The notes below the pieces were generated by a model, which saw only the letters and a list, made by a program, of their open reading frames with translations, was not told the origin of the DNA and made no database searches. A stretch of DNA of 64,000 bases from Nyssa sinensis (taxonomy: Eukaryota > Streptophyta > Magnoliopsida > Cornales > Nyssaceae), in assembly GCA_008638375.1 (NCBI GenBank), contig CM018047.1:52832679-52896678 (forward strand), in the 5' to 3' direction. Below, piece after piece: positions 39,272 to 51,292 of the stretch. The translations under genes were made by a program, and so were the position numbers. Every line of letters starts with the position of its first letter. Position 1 is the first letter of the stretch.

Positions 39272-40125
39272 TTAATCCTTTTAAAACCCACTCCATTAAA
39301 AATAAGTAATGCCAAATTTCCAACAGAACAGAATAAATTACCTCGGAATATAAAAACAACTGTAGAAGAGACGACTTTGAATATATATGCAGTTTCTATC
39401 AAAATCAAGTTAAAAAAGCTTCTCACATTATCAAAATTCAGCCAACATGAATTTCAATTTGTAAATCAGTGTTCAAAATATCAAATTTATTTTGATACAG
39501 TTGTTCGGTGTTGATCATGCCACTCTTCTCTTCTTCTTACAAAGAATGTAATGACAAGTAGCTTTCTCATTCCCAATCTTAATTCTTCTTCAATCCTCAT
39601 GAAGACATGGTATGATCATGGTTGATAATAGTGGCTGAGGTAAATTAGAATTTTAGAATTTGTTTTGTGAGAATTCGAAAGAAAATAAACTGGGGAGAGA
39701 GGGAGGGAAGAGGATTCAAAGAACATACTAATCATACCATTTATAAGCCTAGCTGTGTTAGAAAATAAACATATAATTACATATCTTACATGAATGAGAT
39801 TTGGAATCATAATCTTTCATATAAGAAGAGATTCGAGATGTCACTCAACTATTGACGCTTATTACCCATATTTCATTCTGAATTGAACCAAAGATTGTTC
39901 CTAGTTTAACCATGCAATTTCTACCTTTACAGTGCAATGGTGGATCTAGACTAATAGAGGGACCACAGCCGGGGGAGGAGGGGAAATGAAAATTTTTGAG
40001 AGGTAATTTTTAATTTTAAAAAAATATATATAAAAATTAAGGATAAAATATCAAAATTCTAAAATTTTGAGGGGCCAAAGCTACCCCTAGTTTCCTTTAT
40101 ATCCGCGATTGTCTACCTAGGTTGT
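39272..40125. other. Intergenic, no gene seen
   Basis: AT-rich. It ends in GTTGT immediately before the left LTR of the Tat element, the left member of its target duplication. Confidence 0.5.
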
Positions 40126-40674
40126 TGACATACCATAAACAGACAGACCAATTCCCTTGAAACACGTGTACTCACAGATCTAGTTATATTCGATCATACC
40201 GAGCATGGCAAGCTTACAGAGCAGATTTATACACATAAACTCCAGAACTCATGTTCACAGTATGACTCCTTCAGAGCATCCTTTATGCTTCAGACCTCAG
40301 TACCGCCTCGAGGCCCTATCGAGCAAGAAGTAAGGAAACCGTCTTTTACAAGGAATCTGCCACTTATGGTTATCCCAAATATGGTAATATTCAACAAGGT
40401 AACTGCTATCTCCAACGATGCAATCCCTATATTCACGGCTCCGAATCCTAATCAACTTGGGAGAGCCATTGCCTATAAATTAAACCCTAGAGGTACGCTT
40501 TATTTTCATGCTCATTCTTTGGCTTTCATTATAGTCTTTTCAATTCAGTTTATTGACTTAAGCATCGGAGCGGCTACCGCCGGAGCCAACCCGGTGGCCC
40601 TCTGATTCCCTTTCTTTGAGTGTTCTTTAGGTCGTGGAGCCCAGATTTCTTGAGATCCGAAAAGTGCAGCATCA
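40126..40674 (+). repeat. Tat element 5' LTR
   Basis: Starts TGACATACCATAAACAG and ends GTGCAGCATCA. Contains TATAAATTAAACCCTAGA near 40,473, a candidate TATA region for the genomic transcript. Same length as the right LTR. Confidence 0.93.
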
Positions 40675-40677
40675 GTT

Positions 40678-40695
40678 TGGCGTCGTTTGTGGGAA
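40678..40695 (+). promoter_or_regulatory. Primer binding site of the Tat element
   Basis: TGGCGTCGTTTGTGGGAA, three bases after the LTR, resembles the TGGCGCCGTYTGTGGG site common in Tat-lineage elements. I cannot name the primer tRNA with certainty. Confidence 0.65.
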
Positions 40696-40754
40696 TCAAC
40701 AGCAATATCCTAGTGCTCTATTCATAAACTCATTCTCCTTCCTATCGGAGAACC

Positions 40755-42370
40755 ATGGCCCCCAACCTACGACCAAGGCAGAACGCTCAAAATCCTCAAA
40801 ACTCTCAACGCCAAAGCTCTCAACGCCGGCTGCCTGCCGGACGACCAAGAGGGCCAACCATTGATCCCATGCGACAAGAGATCGACTCAATCAAACAGCA
40901 CAATGAGTTAGTACAAGAACATCTACTAGATATATCTAGAACTCTGGCAATGCTCACACGAAATCAAGGGACGAATCCTCCAAACCCGCCAGCCAATATT
41001 GTAGCGGGAACACAACCCACTATTATCACTGAGAATGAAGAGCCCCATGAGGAGGTTCCAAATAACCGGCCTGAGCACCCCTAGGGTGCTACTCACGTCA
41101 ACAGAGATCCACAACCATCAGTAGCCCCAGGCTGGGGGACACCAGCCTTCGTCCCTGATATCCATTACCGAAGCACTACTAGAGCCCCAACTCCAAGAGC
41201 TTCGAGAGCGCATCCGACGCCACAAGAGCCTCAGCCCCAAGCAGCGCCAATCCCTCCAGCTCGGAACCCTCCTCCATCCATGGGACATGCTCAACCCGAC
41301 TACCTTGAAATCGAGGCTATAAGCAGGCTTCACAGGAAGTCCGGCTTAGAGAACCCCGAAGGCCCGAAGAAGTTGCAAAATCAATGGACCAAACAGTAGC
41401 TCTGAGAGGTGTCCAGAATCCTCCAGAGCAGGATGAGTTGGCCAGGCTGCTCGAAAGGCTAGCCACCCCATTCGCTCCTGCCATCATGTCAAAGGAAAGG
41501 CCAAGGAAGTTCATTGTGCCAAAGTTCACCCTTTATGATGAGATAAGAGATCCAAGAGACCATCTGTCGCACTATCAGCATACAATGGCCCTTCATGGGG
41601 CCTCTGATGCCTTCATGTGCCGAAAATTCATCACAAGCTTAAAGGGTACTGCCCTCAGATGGTTCCACAATCTCCCTCCGAACTCAATCACCGGCTTCTA
41701 TGAGCTCGGTAGGAGATTCCTGGACAGGTTTATGACGAGCAGGAGGCTCAGAAAAGGACCAGAGTTCCTGCTAAATGTTAAGCAGACTAAGGAAGAGTCC
41801 CTCAGAGCTTACATTGCGCGCTTCAACACCGAGCTCACTGAGATAACAAATTGCAGCCCAGGCTTCCTTGTAGCAGCCCTGACTTCCGGCCTTGCCCACG
41901 GAGGTTTTAAGGATTCCTTGACAAAGAGTCCTCCTGCTGACATGGTTGCACTAATGGACAGAGCCAAGAAATATATCAACTTAGAAGAAGCTAACCGTAC
42001 GTCCCAAAAGAGCAAAGAGCAGACCTCAAAGGACAATCCTAAGAGGGAAGACCAAAAGAGAGACGAGCATAAAAGGGACCCTAGCAAGAAAAGGGCCAGG
42101 AGTCCGAAAAAGGGATCGGCGCCTAGAGTTGTTTACAATTCCAGACCACGGGAGTTTACTAACCATACCCCTCTGAACACTACACTGTCTCAGATACTTC
42201 AACAAATCCGAGGTCGTGAAAACTAGAGATGGCCGGGGCCGATAAAGGGAGATCCCAATCTTCGGGACCAGAATAAATACTGTCATTTCCACAAAGACCA
42301 CGGGCATACAACTAACTCTTGCAGGACCCTTAAATATGAGGTCGAGCAACTCATAAAGAAAGGACGTCTT
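40755..42370 (+). pseudogene. Tat element gag (capsid and zinc knuckle), broken
   Basis: ATG at 40,755 in good context starts MAPNLRPRQNAQNPQNSQ. The frame stops at TAG 41,082-41,084, shifts before 41,384, and continues through the retrotransposon gag domain (KFTLYDEIRDPRDHLSHYQ, LKGTALRWFHNLPPNSI, LRAYIARFNTE) to TAG at 42,224-42,226. Beyond it lies a basic linker and the knuckle YCHFHKDHGHTTNSC, the Tat-type variant. Gag would form the virus-like particle and bind RNA. Two stops and a frameshift prevent this. Confidence 0.88.
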
Positions 42371-42687
42371 CGGGAGTTCGTGAAGCAGGAGGGGGACAGA
42401 ACCCCCATGAAGACAAGCCTCAGCACAGGACTGATCAGAGGCCTGAACAGAGGCAAGAGCAGAGGGAAGGACGGAATAAGCCTCAAAGGTAGAACAACCA
42501 TGTGATTTACGTCCTCTATGCAGATACCCCTATTACGGGAATGTCAAATAGTGCAAGAAAGAGGTATGCTCGAGAGGCTCGGGCTGCCCCAAATGTCTTA
42601 CAGATCACAAGCATTGAGAAAAGACCCTGGCCCATACCAGAGATCTAATTCACAGAGCAAGATCTGGCCGGGGTACACTGCCCTCAT

Positions 42688-43053
42688 AGTGATGCCCTCG
42701 TCATCAACCTTAAGATCGCCAACTTCGAGATCAAAAGAGTTCTGGTTGACACCGGCAGCTCTGTTAATATACTGTTCCACAAGCCACTCAAGCAAATGAA
42801 GATTGATCACGACAGCATCAAGCCTACCTCCGCCGTAATGGTGGGTTTTGATGGTAATCTCAGCTCCCCATTGGGAGTAATTGACCTGCCTACCACCGTG
42901 GGGGAAGGCGAAGGACAGAAAATTGCAATTTCGGAATACATGGTTCTGAATACAAGATTTCCTTACAATGTCATAATCGGGAGACCATGGCTATACCAGA
43001 TTGGAGCTGTTACCTCGACCCTCCATCAATGCTTAAAGTATGTCCACAACTAG
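42688..43053 (+). pseudogene. Tat element aspartic protease
   Basis: The frame DALVINLKIANFEIKRVLVD then TGSSVNILF gives the DTGS active-site motif. NVIIGRPWLYQIGA is the conserved C-terminal retropepsin block. TAG follows at 43,051-43,053. The catalytic Asp survives but the polyprotein context is broken on both sides. Confidence 0.85.
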
Positions 43054-43308
43054 AATGTCTATTCTATTAGAGGGTGTCAGCCGACCTCTCGGGAGTGTCA
43101 TGCCATTGCACTCAAGGAAAAGGCTACTAAATAGCAATTACAGTACGCTCGGGACTGTGCGGATCCAACTTTCTCCCATTATCCCGGGGAGGAAGGTTGC
43201 CCTTCCAGAGTTGAGGAACCTCTGAGTCCAAAAGGATGGGATAGCAGAACTAAACCAGTTGGGGAACCCCTGAAGGTATTAGTCAGCTCAGAATCGGAGG
43301 GGCCCTAT

Positions 43309-44610
43309 TTGTACGTTGATCCGGACCTAACTCATGCTGAGCAAGAGGAGATGATAAGATTCTTGAAGGATAACCTCTTTGTGTTTGCATGGGAGACTAA
43401 AGACATGGAGGGTATAGACCTAGACCTCATAACTCACAAACTAATGGTGGATCCAGACCACCCACCAATGAGACAAAAAAGAAGGCCGCTTGCTCCAGAG
43501 CGGCACCAGATCATAAATGAGGAGGTCCAGAGGTTGCTTGAGGCCAAGATGATACGGGAAGTATTCTACCAGGATTGGTTGGCCAATACCGTCCTGGTTA
43601 AGAAGAAAAATGGCAAGTGGAGGGTCTGCGTTGACTACACAGACCTCAATAAGGCGTGCCCCAAAGATAGCTTTCCACTACCGAGGATAGACTAGCTAGT
43701 CGACGCTACGGCAGGGCATGAACTCATGAGCTTCATGGACGCCTGTTCCGGATACAACCAAATCTAGATGTATACTCCAGACCAGGAGAAGACAGCATTC
43801 ATAACCGAACGAGGTCTCTATTGTTACAAAGTGATGCCGTTCGGCTTGAAGAATGCTAGGGCCACATATCAGCGTCTGGTGAATAAGATGTTCAGCCCAT
43901 TACTTGGCAGTACCATGGAGGTTTATATCGATGACATGCTGGTCAAAATTCTGCGAAAAGATAATCACGTTCAGCACTTATCTCAGACCTTCGACATCCT
44001 AAAGCAGCACAAAATGAAGCTCAATCCCTCCAAGTGTACCTTTGGGGTAGCAAAGGGAAAATTCTTAGGATATATCGTCTCTCAGAGAGGTAACGAAGCA
44101 GATCCCACTCAGATCCAGGCTCTGATTGGACTAGAGTCTCCAAAAACCAAGAAATACATTCAAGCACTGAATAGCAGAATAGCAGCACTGAGCCAGTTTA
44201 TCTCCAAGTCCACTGATCGCTGTCTACCTTTCTTCAAAGCTCTAAAGGGTAACAGGGCCTTACAATGGTCCGAGGAGTGCGAAAAAGCCTTTCAAGAACT
44301 GAAGGGGTACCTTGCCTCTCTAGAGCTTTTATCAAAGCCAGTCCAAGGAGAAAAGCTACTCCTCTATCTTGTAGTCTCTGAAAATGTAATCAGTTTCGTA
44401 CTGGTCAGGCAGGACAGGGGAGTCCAGAGGCCCATATTCTATGTCAGTAAGGCATTACTCGACACAGAAAATAGATACCCAGAGATCGAAAAGTTGGCTT
44501 ATGCGTTGGTAGTATCAGCTCGGAAACTCCGACCTTACTTCCAAGCCCATCCAATTGAAATCCCAACTGCTTATCCTCTCAAAGCAATACTGAGGAAGCC
44601 TGAGGTCTAA
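43309..44610 (+). pseudogene. Tat element reverse transcriptase and first RNase H
   Basis: RT motifs in order: ANTVLVKKKNGKWRVCVDYT, DLNKACPKDSFPLPRID, stop (TAG 43,693-43,695), FMDACSGYNQI, stop (TAG), VMPFGLKNARATYQRLVN and the catalytic VYIDDML near 43,922. A connection and degenerate RNase H domain follows (LLYLVVSENVISFVLV, PIFYVSKALLDTENRYPEIE) and ends in TAA at 44,608. The stops replace conserved residues of Gln and Lys type. RT would copy element RNA in cytoplasmic particles. Confidence 0.92.
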
Positions 44611-44631
44611 GGCAGGTTAGTAAAATGGTTT

Positions 44632-45084
44632 GTGGAGTTAGGAGAATTTGATATATCATATGTGCCACGAAATTCCATTAAGGGGCAAGCCTTAGCTGAT
44701 TTTGTTGCTGAATTCACTCCGGCACTACAAGACAAAGCACAGCTCATCGAAAATTCATGGGCATGGATGCTTTATACCGATGGGTCGTCTACTGATCATG
44801 GTGCCAGAGTAGGCCTGGTGTTACAATCCCCTGACGGGCTCCTTTCAGAAAAGGCAGTTAGCCTGGGATTCAGAGCCTCCAACAATGAAGTAGAATATGA
44901 AGCACTGATCCTAGGCATGAAGTTAGCTCTAAAATGCGAGGCTCAGAACCTTGAGGTCTTCTCGGATTCCCAGTTGGTGGTAAGCCAAGTCCTGGGAGAA
45001 TTCTCCATAAAAGATGAAAGGATGTTTCGGTATTCCGAACTTGTGAACTCCTTGAAACGTTCCTTCCAAAAGTTCACTATCTAG
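44632..45084 (+). pseudogene. Tat element archaeal-type RNase H
   Basis: WMLYTDGSSTDHGARVGLVL, NNEVEYEALILGMKLAL and VFSDSQLVVSQVLGEF give the D-E-D catalytic set of the extra RNase H that is diagnostic of the Tat lineage. The frame ends in TAG at 45,082-45,084 and then continues with NCKADALANMASHL. Confidence 0.88.
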
Positions 45085-45129
45085 AAAATAGAAAGGGTCC
45101 AGAATTGCAAAGCAGATGCCTTAGCAAAC

Positions 45130-46490
45130 ATGGCTTCCCACCTTAAGGAAGGAAGAGATTCCGCAGTAAAGATTTCCCACCAGCCAAGACCCAGCATAGA
45201 GGAAGTTCAGGGCTCCCAAATTACTGAACAGCCCCAGAACTGGATGACCCCAATCCTCCAGTATCTAGAGTTAAGGCTCCTCCCAGAAGATAAAAATAGG
45301 GCTAAAAGAATCAGAATCAGGGCAACTCGGTACCTAATTCTGAACAACAGACTTTACAGAAGGTCTTACTCTTAGCCCCTGTTGAAATGCTTAACTCTAG
45401 AAGAGGCTCAATACGTCTTGGCAGAAATTCATGAGGGAATTTGTGGGAACCACAATGGAGGTAGAACAATAACCCACCGAGCTCTATCACAAGGCTATTA
45501 CTGGCCTAGTATGCTGAAGCAAGCTAAGGAGTACGTCTAGAAGTTTGACAAATGCCAAAGGTTCACTCCTTATCAGCACCAGCCTCACCATGAGCTCATC
45601 CCAATCACTAGTCCTTGGCCCTTTGCTCAGTGAGGGACGGACATTGTGGGCCCATTACCTAAAGCCGCTCCAAACAGGAAGTACCTTTTGGTAGCCATTG
45701 ATTACTTCTCTAAATGGGCTGAAACTGAACCTCTAACACACATCACAGAAAAGGAAGTTGAAAACTTCACTTGGAAAAATATTGTCTGCAGGTTCGGCAT
45801 ACCACGCGTGATCATATCTGATAATGGCACGCAGTTCACTGGCAAAATCTTCAAGAAATTCTGCGAAAATCTCAATATCAAGCAACATTTTGCTTCTCCA
45901 GGCCATCCGCAATCAAATGGACAAGCAGAGGTCACCAACCGAACAATCCTTGATGCATTGAAGAAAAGGTTGGAGCAAGCCAAATGAAGGTGGGTAGGGA
46001 ACTTCCTGGGGTTCTTTGGGCTTACAAAACAACCAGAAGAACTCCCACCTCTGAAACTCCCTACTCGCTGGCCTACAGTACAGAGGCAGTGATCCCAGTA
46101 GAGATCGGGATGCCAACCTTGAGGACAAAAGCCTTCAATCAAGAGTCCAATACTCAACAGCTTGCAGAAAATCTCGACTTGCTCGAAGAAAGGAGGGATC
46201 AAGCCCGGATCAGAATGGAAGCCTATCAGTAGAGAATGGCCAACAACTCCAAAGTAGGGCTCAATCCCGTCAGCTTCCAAGTTGGGGACCTTGTCTTGAG
46301 AAGGGTTTTTCCTAACACTAAGGATCCCACTATAGGAAAGTTGTCACCCAACTGGGAAGGTCCTTACAGGGTGACAAACGTTATTAGGCCTACTACCTAT
46401 TGGCTAGAAGACATGGCTGGGAAACCTGTTCCAAGACGTTAGAATGTAGAACATCTATTGAAGTACTATCAATGAAGGTTTTTTTTTTTT
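45130..46490 (+). pseudogene. Tat element integrase
   Basis: Zinc-binding region EIHEGICGNHNGG, GYYWPSMLKQAKEYV, stop, KFDKCQR: the first Cys of the usual CDKCQ pair is Phe. The core has TDIVGPLPKAAP, AIDYFSKWAE, VIISDNGTQFTG and GHPQSNGQAEVTNR, so the D, D and E residues are in place. Further stops: TGA for Trp at FAQ-GTD, TGA after EQAK, TAG after EAYQ and TAG at PRR-NVEHL. The C-terminal LSPNWEGPYRV module ends at about 46,450-46,475. No chromodomain. Confidence 0.9.
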
Positions 46491-46509
46491 TCCATGGAAT
46501 GTTCATCTG

Positions 46510-47290
46510 TCAATGCACAGACCTTCAGTGTCTGGTCCATCAATTAATGCACAAACCTTCAGTGTCTGGTCTATCTATTAATGCACAGGCCTCCAATGTC
46601 TGGTCCATCTATTAATGCACAGGCCTTCGGTGCCTAGACCATCTATTAATGCACAGACCTTCAGCGTCTAGTCCATCTATTAATGCACAGACCTTCAGTG
46701 TCTGGTCCATCTATTAATGCACAGGCCTCCAGTGCCTGGTCTATCTATTAATGCACAGGCCTCCAGTGCCTGGTCCATCTATTAATGCACAGACCTTCAG
46801 CGTCTGGTCCATCTCTTAATGCACAGGCCTTCAGTGTCTGGTCTATCTATTAATGCACAGACCTTCAGCGTCTGGTCCATCTCTTAATGCACAGACCTTC
46901 AGTGTCTGGTCCATCTATTAATGCACAGACCTTCAGTATCTGGTCCATCTATTAATGCACAGGCCTTCAGTGCCTGGTCCATCTATTAATGCACAGACCT
47001 TTAGTGTCTGGTCCATCTATTAATGCACAGACCTTCAGTGTCTGGTCCATCTCTTAATGCACAGACCTGCAGTGTCTGGTCCATCTATTAATGCACAGAC
47101 CTTCAGTGTCTGGTCCATCTCTTAATGCACAGACCTTCAGCGTCTGGTCCATCTATTAATGCACAGGCCTCCAGTGCCTAGTCCATCTATTAATGCACAG
47201 ACCTTCAGTGTCTGGTCTATCTCTTAATGCATAGGCCTTCAGAGCCTGGTCCATCTTTAATGTACAAGCCTTCAGAGCTTGTTCCGTTAA
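46510..47290 (+). repeat. 34-bp tandem array, 23 units, each a potential hairpin
   Basis: The consensus unit is TTAATGCACAGACCTTCAGT followed by GTCTGGTCCATCTA. In each unit CAGRC and GYCTG can pair around a CTTCAGT-like loop. Variant units keep pairing: CAGAC with GTCTG (majority), CAGGC with GCCTG (for example near 46,722, 46,756, 46,960, 47,164) and CAAGC with GCTTG (last unit, near 47,266). A few units break it or use G-U (46,587, 46,824). It lies just after the integrase, in the variable 3' region where Tat/Ogre elements are known to carry tandem repeats. Confidence 0.93.
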
Positions 47291-47760
47291 ACATACAGTT
47301 CTAATGATCCAGACCATCCAGAGATAGAAGTTTCGATAGATTCAACCACTTTCCAATTACAATTACTTATACAAGTTTCTTAGATCGGCAGGTTTTCAGA
47401 ACTGATTCCTAGATTACTTGGCTTATGATTTACCAAACAACAGCCCCACTGTACCGAGTTGGTTAATAACAATTCAGTTCAAAGTGCAAGTTTTATGTAA
47501 GATCCTTTTATCCGTTTTCAAGACGAACAAATAGAGTTATCAATCAGAAGTACTCGGAAGGGCGTTTTTAATCTCAAAGGAACACATTCAAACACAAAAG
47601 TACACCGGATTTGAGGGAAAGAAACTCAGTTTTATTGATAATTCATAACAGTTACATCAATACAAGAGGGCTAAAAGGAAGACAAGTACACAGAAACTAC
47701 AACAAGACATCGATCAGTTTCATGCCATCATGGCTTTCTTCCTCGAATCTTTCTGATGCA
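47291..47760. other. Tat element 3' non-coding spacer
   Basis: No open frame of note between the tandem array and the antisense region. Confidence 0.5.
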
Positions 47761-48302
47761 AGACATTGGGGGCCAAAGTTCTAAACTGCTCTTCTTGGAA
47801 AATAAGGAACCCTGAACCCCAATCTGCAGCAAGAAGCACCCAGGCCACTTCATCCTCACTGTCACTTATCTCAATATCCACGGAGGATGAGGGCTTTGGG
47901 TCTCAAGAGACTTTTCATTCTCCACCTTTGTTTCCCTCAAATTCAGCACAACACCCAAGAGCAAGGGTTTCTACCAAGTCACAAAGGGGAGGAGGCATCT
48001 CACCTTCGTTTTCATCACCAATGCTCCAGGCCTCGATTGAATCAAAGAAGGACCACCTCCAAGCGATGAAATCTCGGCCGGCTGATAGGATGGACAAGGA
48101 GATCTTCGCCCCTTCTAATCCTTCCTTGGAGACTGAATCAATGGGTTGGATGACTTTCTACCACAGTTTAATCATTCCCAACTCAGACTAAAGATTGACA
48201 ATCATCTCCGGATAAACGGCAAACTCCCAAAAGGCATTCAACACCCCTTCGATAGGGAAATAATTTGAAAGTAGCAAGCAGAAGACTAGGGCGCAACAAC
48301 AT
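47761..48302 (-). pseudogene. Antisense coding-like relic of the Tat element (second antisense ORF?)
   Basis: A minus-strand frame contains LSILSAGRDFIAWRWSFFDS, IEAWSIGDENEGEMPPPL and, after stops, SSSVDIEISDSEDEVAWVLL. The acidic SDSEDE stretch and Trp-rich segments look protein-like, but I recognise no domain. Minus-strand TATATATAC at 48,315-48,324 lies upstream, only about 13 nt from the first ATG, so it would serve a downstream start if any. Confidence 0.35.
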
Positions 48303-48950
48303 GCCCCCTTTCTTGTATATATAGACCTTCGAATTCCAAAGGCCACCCACTTGGACCGTCACAACGGTTAGGGGAAGAGTTGGCTCCGAAAACCCAAACG
48401 ACACTGGTACAATAAATGACGCATTAAACCGCCCCCTTGGGAGAACAAAAGACGGGGCCACGTATGTGATATATATACTTTTCGGTCTTATCCACATCAT
48501 TAATCCCTGGCAAGCCACGTATATAGCAAAAGGCCATCAGCTCTAATGTGCCCTGATCCTGATCTTAAGGATCTAGAAGCAGAAGTCCTGATCGTCAGAA
48601 CGATGATCGCATAATATCCAGTTATTGTTACAAGTCTTTGATTCAGAACAACCCTCTACAGAATCCTTCAGAGCTCACTTCCATCCTGTATTTATTGTAA
48701 GCACTACAGCTCGGAGGATAACTACCAACAGTAGTAGAACTGGCTTAATGAACAATAAACTCCAGAACAGCTCTACTTACAACAAATTTCGCATCATTCA
48801 TAAATCGAAGAATTAAAATGCTACAGAGCAGAATAACGCAAAGCTACTCATGAAAGAAGAAGGCAGAAGCATTGAACAAAGAGTTGTTTTCATTAAAAAA
48901 TACGAGCCATTACATTGAGAATTCAAAACCCCTAGAATATACATATTCTA

Positions 48951-50856
48951 AGCCTTATCAACAAGGGTAGGCTCATCAGCTGGGGAAGGATCGGAAGAAG
49001 GGACGACAGCTTCGGGAGGGTTTGCGCCAGCCACTTCACTCGGGACAACAGACTCGGGAGGATCAGCTCTGGGTGGCGCAATGGAGGAAACATCAAAGTC
49101 AGGAAATTTGACAAGAAGCTTGGATCGGAAGTTGTTAAAGCCAAACAAAATCAGATTGTTGGCCATCCCTTTAAGTGCACTCTTCATTTCCAGCTCATTG
49201 TCGCGCACGGCCTGATCCACCGTCTCCTCAAGCTTCTGGTTATAAAGATAACGCATGCCGTGCATCTCCCTTTGCATCCTCTCCATCTCCCGAACACGGA
49301 GATCTATCTCCGACTCCGCAACGGCCAGAGAATTTTGTGACTCCTTCAGCCTCTCTCCAGCTTCGTGAGCCTCAGACCTAGCAGTGCCAAGCTGCAGCCT
49401 AACCTCATCCAGCTCAGCCTGAAGACGGTCAACTTCTTTTGAAGCTGGAGAGACTTCCGTCAGAGTGGAAAGAGTGTGCAAGGTCTACAATATACAGAAC
49501 TGGCAGGTCAGTAGTCAAGTAAAAGCATGCAGAAAAAGGGAAAGGAAAGGAAGTACAGGAAAAACTCACTTTGACTTGAAAAGTAGCCAGATCAGCCAAA
49601 AGCTTCTCTGGCTTCTGTGATTTGGATTTGAGGGAGCCTTTGGCCTAAAAATCCCTCAAAATCTTTTTCGCCGCCTGATTAACAGCATCAGGGGCCCCTG
49701 AAGTCGACTTCCCCTTGCCCATTTTCTGAATAGGGGCTGGGGGAACTATAGAAACAGGAGTAGGGGCCTCCCTCTCCCCTTCGGCGGGCTCAAGAGAGTT
49801 CGAAATCAACCTCCTCCTCTTTGTCTGGAGAGGAGGCTCTGTTGGGGAAAAAGCTTCCCCCACTGTAGGAGATGGGGACGGCTCAGCCTCCCACCTCGCC
49901 ATTATACCCTTCGCTATTTCTTCAACACGGTTTTTTTGCAGCCATCAAGTTTGCAGGGTTGACGATGACGGAATGGTCCCGGTCGTTGGTTTGTAAGAGT
50001 TGACGGTATTGCTCCTGCAGCACGGAAGTGAATTCAGGCTTCCTCCGCACACTCCGGACTACACAAAAAGAGCACAAGTTAATCAGCTCGACAATCAACG
50101 CATGAAACAGAGTCAAGACAGTTACAAGGAAATCTGGGTCTCACCCGTGGGCCCAGTAGTTCGAGGGAATACTGAGACCTGGCTCTAGAAGTCTTCGAGT
50201 TCCCATCCTCCCTTTATGAAGAAATACCACTTCTTCCAGGTCTTGTTGGAAGAGGGCACGGAAGAAAGGGGTCTGAACCTATTATCAAAAGACATGTAAT
50301 AGAGGCCTTCCGACCTCATGTACTTAAGATCCATATTGCTACGGATCAAATCTAGAGACACATCGACATTGTTCTTATGCCCTAGAACTATAAAGCTCAG
50401 CAAATGCCTCCAGCTATTGAGATTGAGGTTTGCGGGGCAAAGACTGAACCAGCAAAAAAATTGTTTAACAAGATCAGGAAGGGAAAGTGTCAATCCTATT
50501 TCAAACCAGGCTAAGTAAGCACAAATTTCTCCCGCTCTAACATCGTGCGAACGATCCATAGGGTCCGGGACCCTGAAAGTGACATTTGAGAGGAGTTTAT
50601 ATTTCTCCCACAATTCCTTAAACATACTTTCTGTGATCACACTCTCACCCTCCTCTCTACAGGCGGGTCGACCAGAGGTCTCTCCAGCCCTATTTGGGGG
50701 TTCAACAAACGCATCAACTATTCTAACATCTGGACTAGAGGGGGACACTACCACTCTATTTTCAACATCAACAGAAGAAAGAATATCCATAGGTTGAGAT
50801 TGAGAAAGCGTCCTAGAAGAACTTCCCGAACCAGAAGGGGACCTAGGGCCAGACAT
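48951..50856 (-). pseudogene. Antisense accessory gene of the Tat element (Transposase_28/PF04195-like), spliced
   Basis: Minus strand, ATG at 50,856 (MSGPRSPSGSGSSSRTL). Exon 1 to about 50,165 contains ICAYLAWFEIGLTLSLPDLV, NLNSWRHLLSFIVLGHK and KTWKKWYFFIKGGWELEDF, like the 'putative gypsy type transposon' domain known antisense in Tat elements. Exon 2 (about 49,600-50,063) has PEFTSVLQEQYRQLLQTND, then a one-base shift in an A run, then VEEIAKGIMARWEAEPS. Exon 3 (48,951-49,485, after a TAG acceptor) is a coiled coil (KEVDRLQAELDEVRLQLGTA) with a Pro-rich tail. TAG codons after WELEDF and KKILRDF interrupt it. The function of this family is not known. Exon borders are inferred from GT-AG signals. 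Confidence 0.72.
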
Positions 50857-51075
50857 GATTGATAAAGAGAAAGGAAAAAGCAAAGCAAAAAAGAGAAAAT
50901 AGCAAGGGAAACCAAAAAATCGAATCTGAAATCAAGAAGGGAAATAGAAGCTTCAGGCAAACTGACACCCTCCAAACGTCAAAGGCACACCAATCTTTCT
51001 GGGATAACAATAGCAAAACTTCTGATACAGTGAAGAACGAGAGAAGAAGAAAGACGTAACAAGCCCTTTCCCTCT

Positions 51076-51084
51076 CTTTATATA
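51076..51084 (-). promoter_or_regulatory. TATA box for the antisense gene
   Basis: The minus strand reads TATATAAAG within CATATATAAAGAGAGGG, about 220 nt upstream of the ATG at 50,856. It suggests this gene has its own promoter, independent of the LTR. Confidence 0.55.
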
Positions 51085-51275
51085 TGTATTCAAAATATGG
51101 GCCCCCTAAGCCGAATCGACATGACGGTTGAGGGCAATGATGGCCTTGAAAGCCCAAACATCGGCTGCGCAATAAATGACCCATCAATCGGTCATTTAGA
51201 GAAACAGAGACACAAGGCGTACAATATCTCATAAAATCCCATGCCCCTAGTTACGCGTCAAGCCCAAACTAGGGC

Positions 51276-51292
51276 TCGGGGGGGGGAGTAGC
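51276..51292 (+). promoter_or_regulatory. Polypurine tract of the Tat element
   Basis: A G-rich run (GGGGGGGGGAGTAGC) abuts the 3' LTR, the expected plus-strand priming site. Confidence 0.8.

Noticed and set aside
46510..47290. CRISPR array
   Set aside because: Whole units are repeated with no unique spacers, in a plant retrotransposon.
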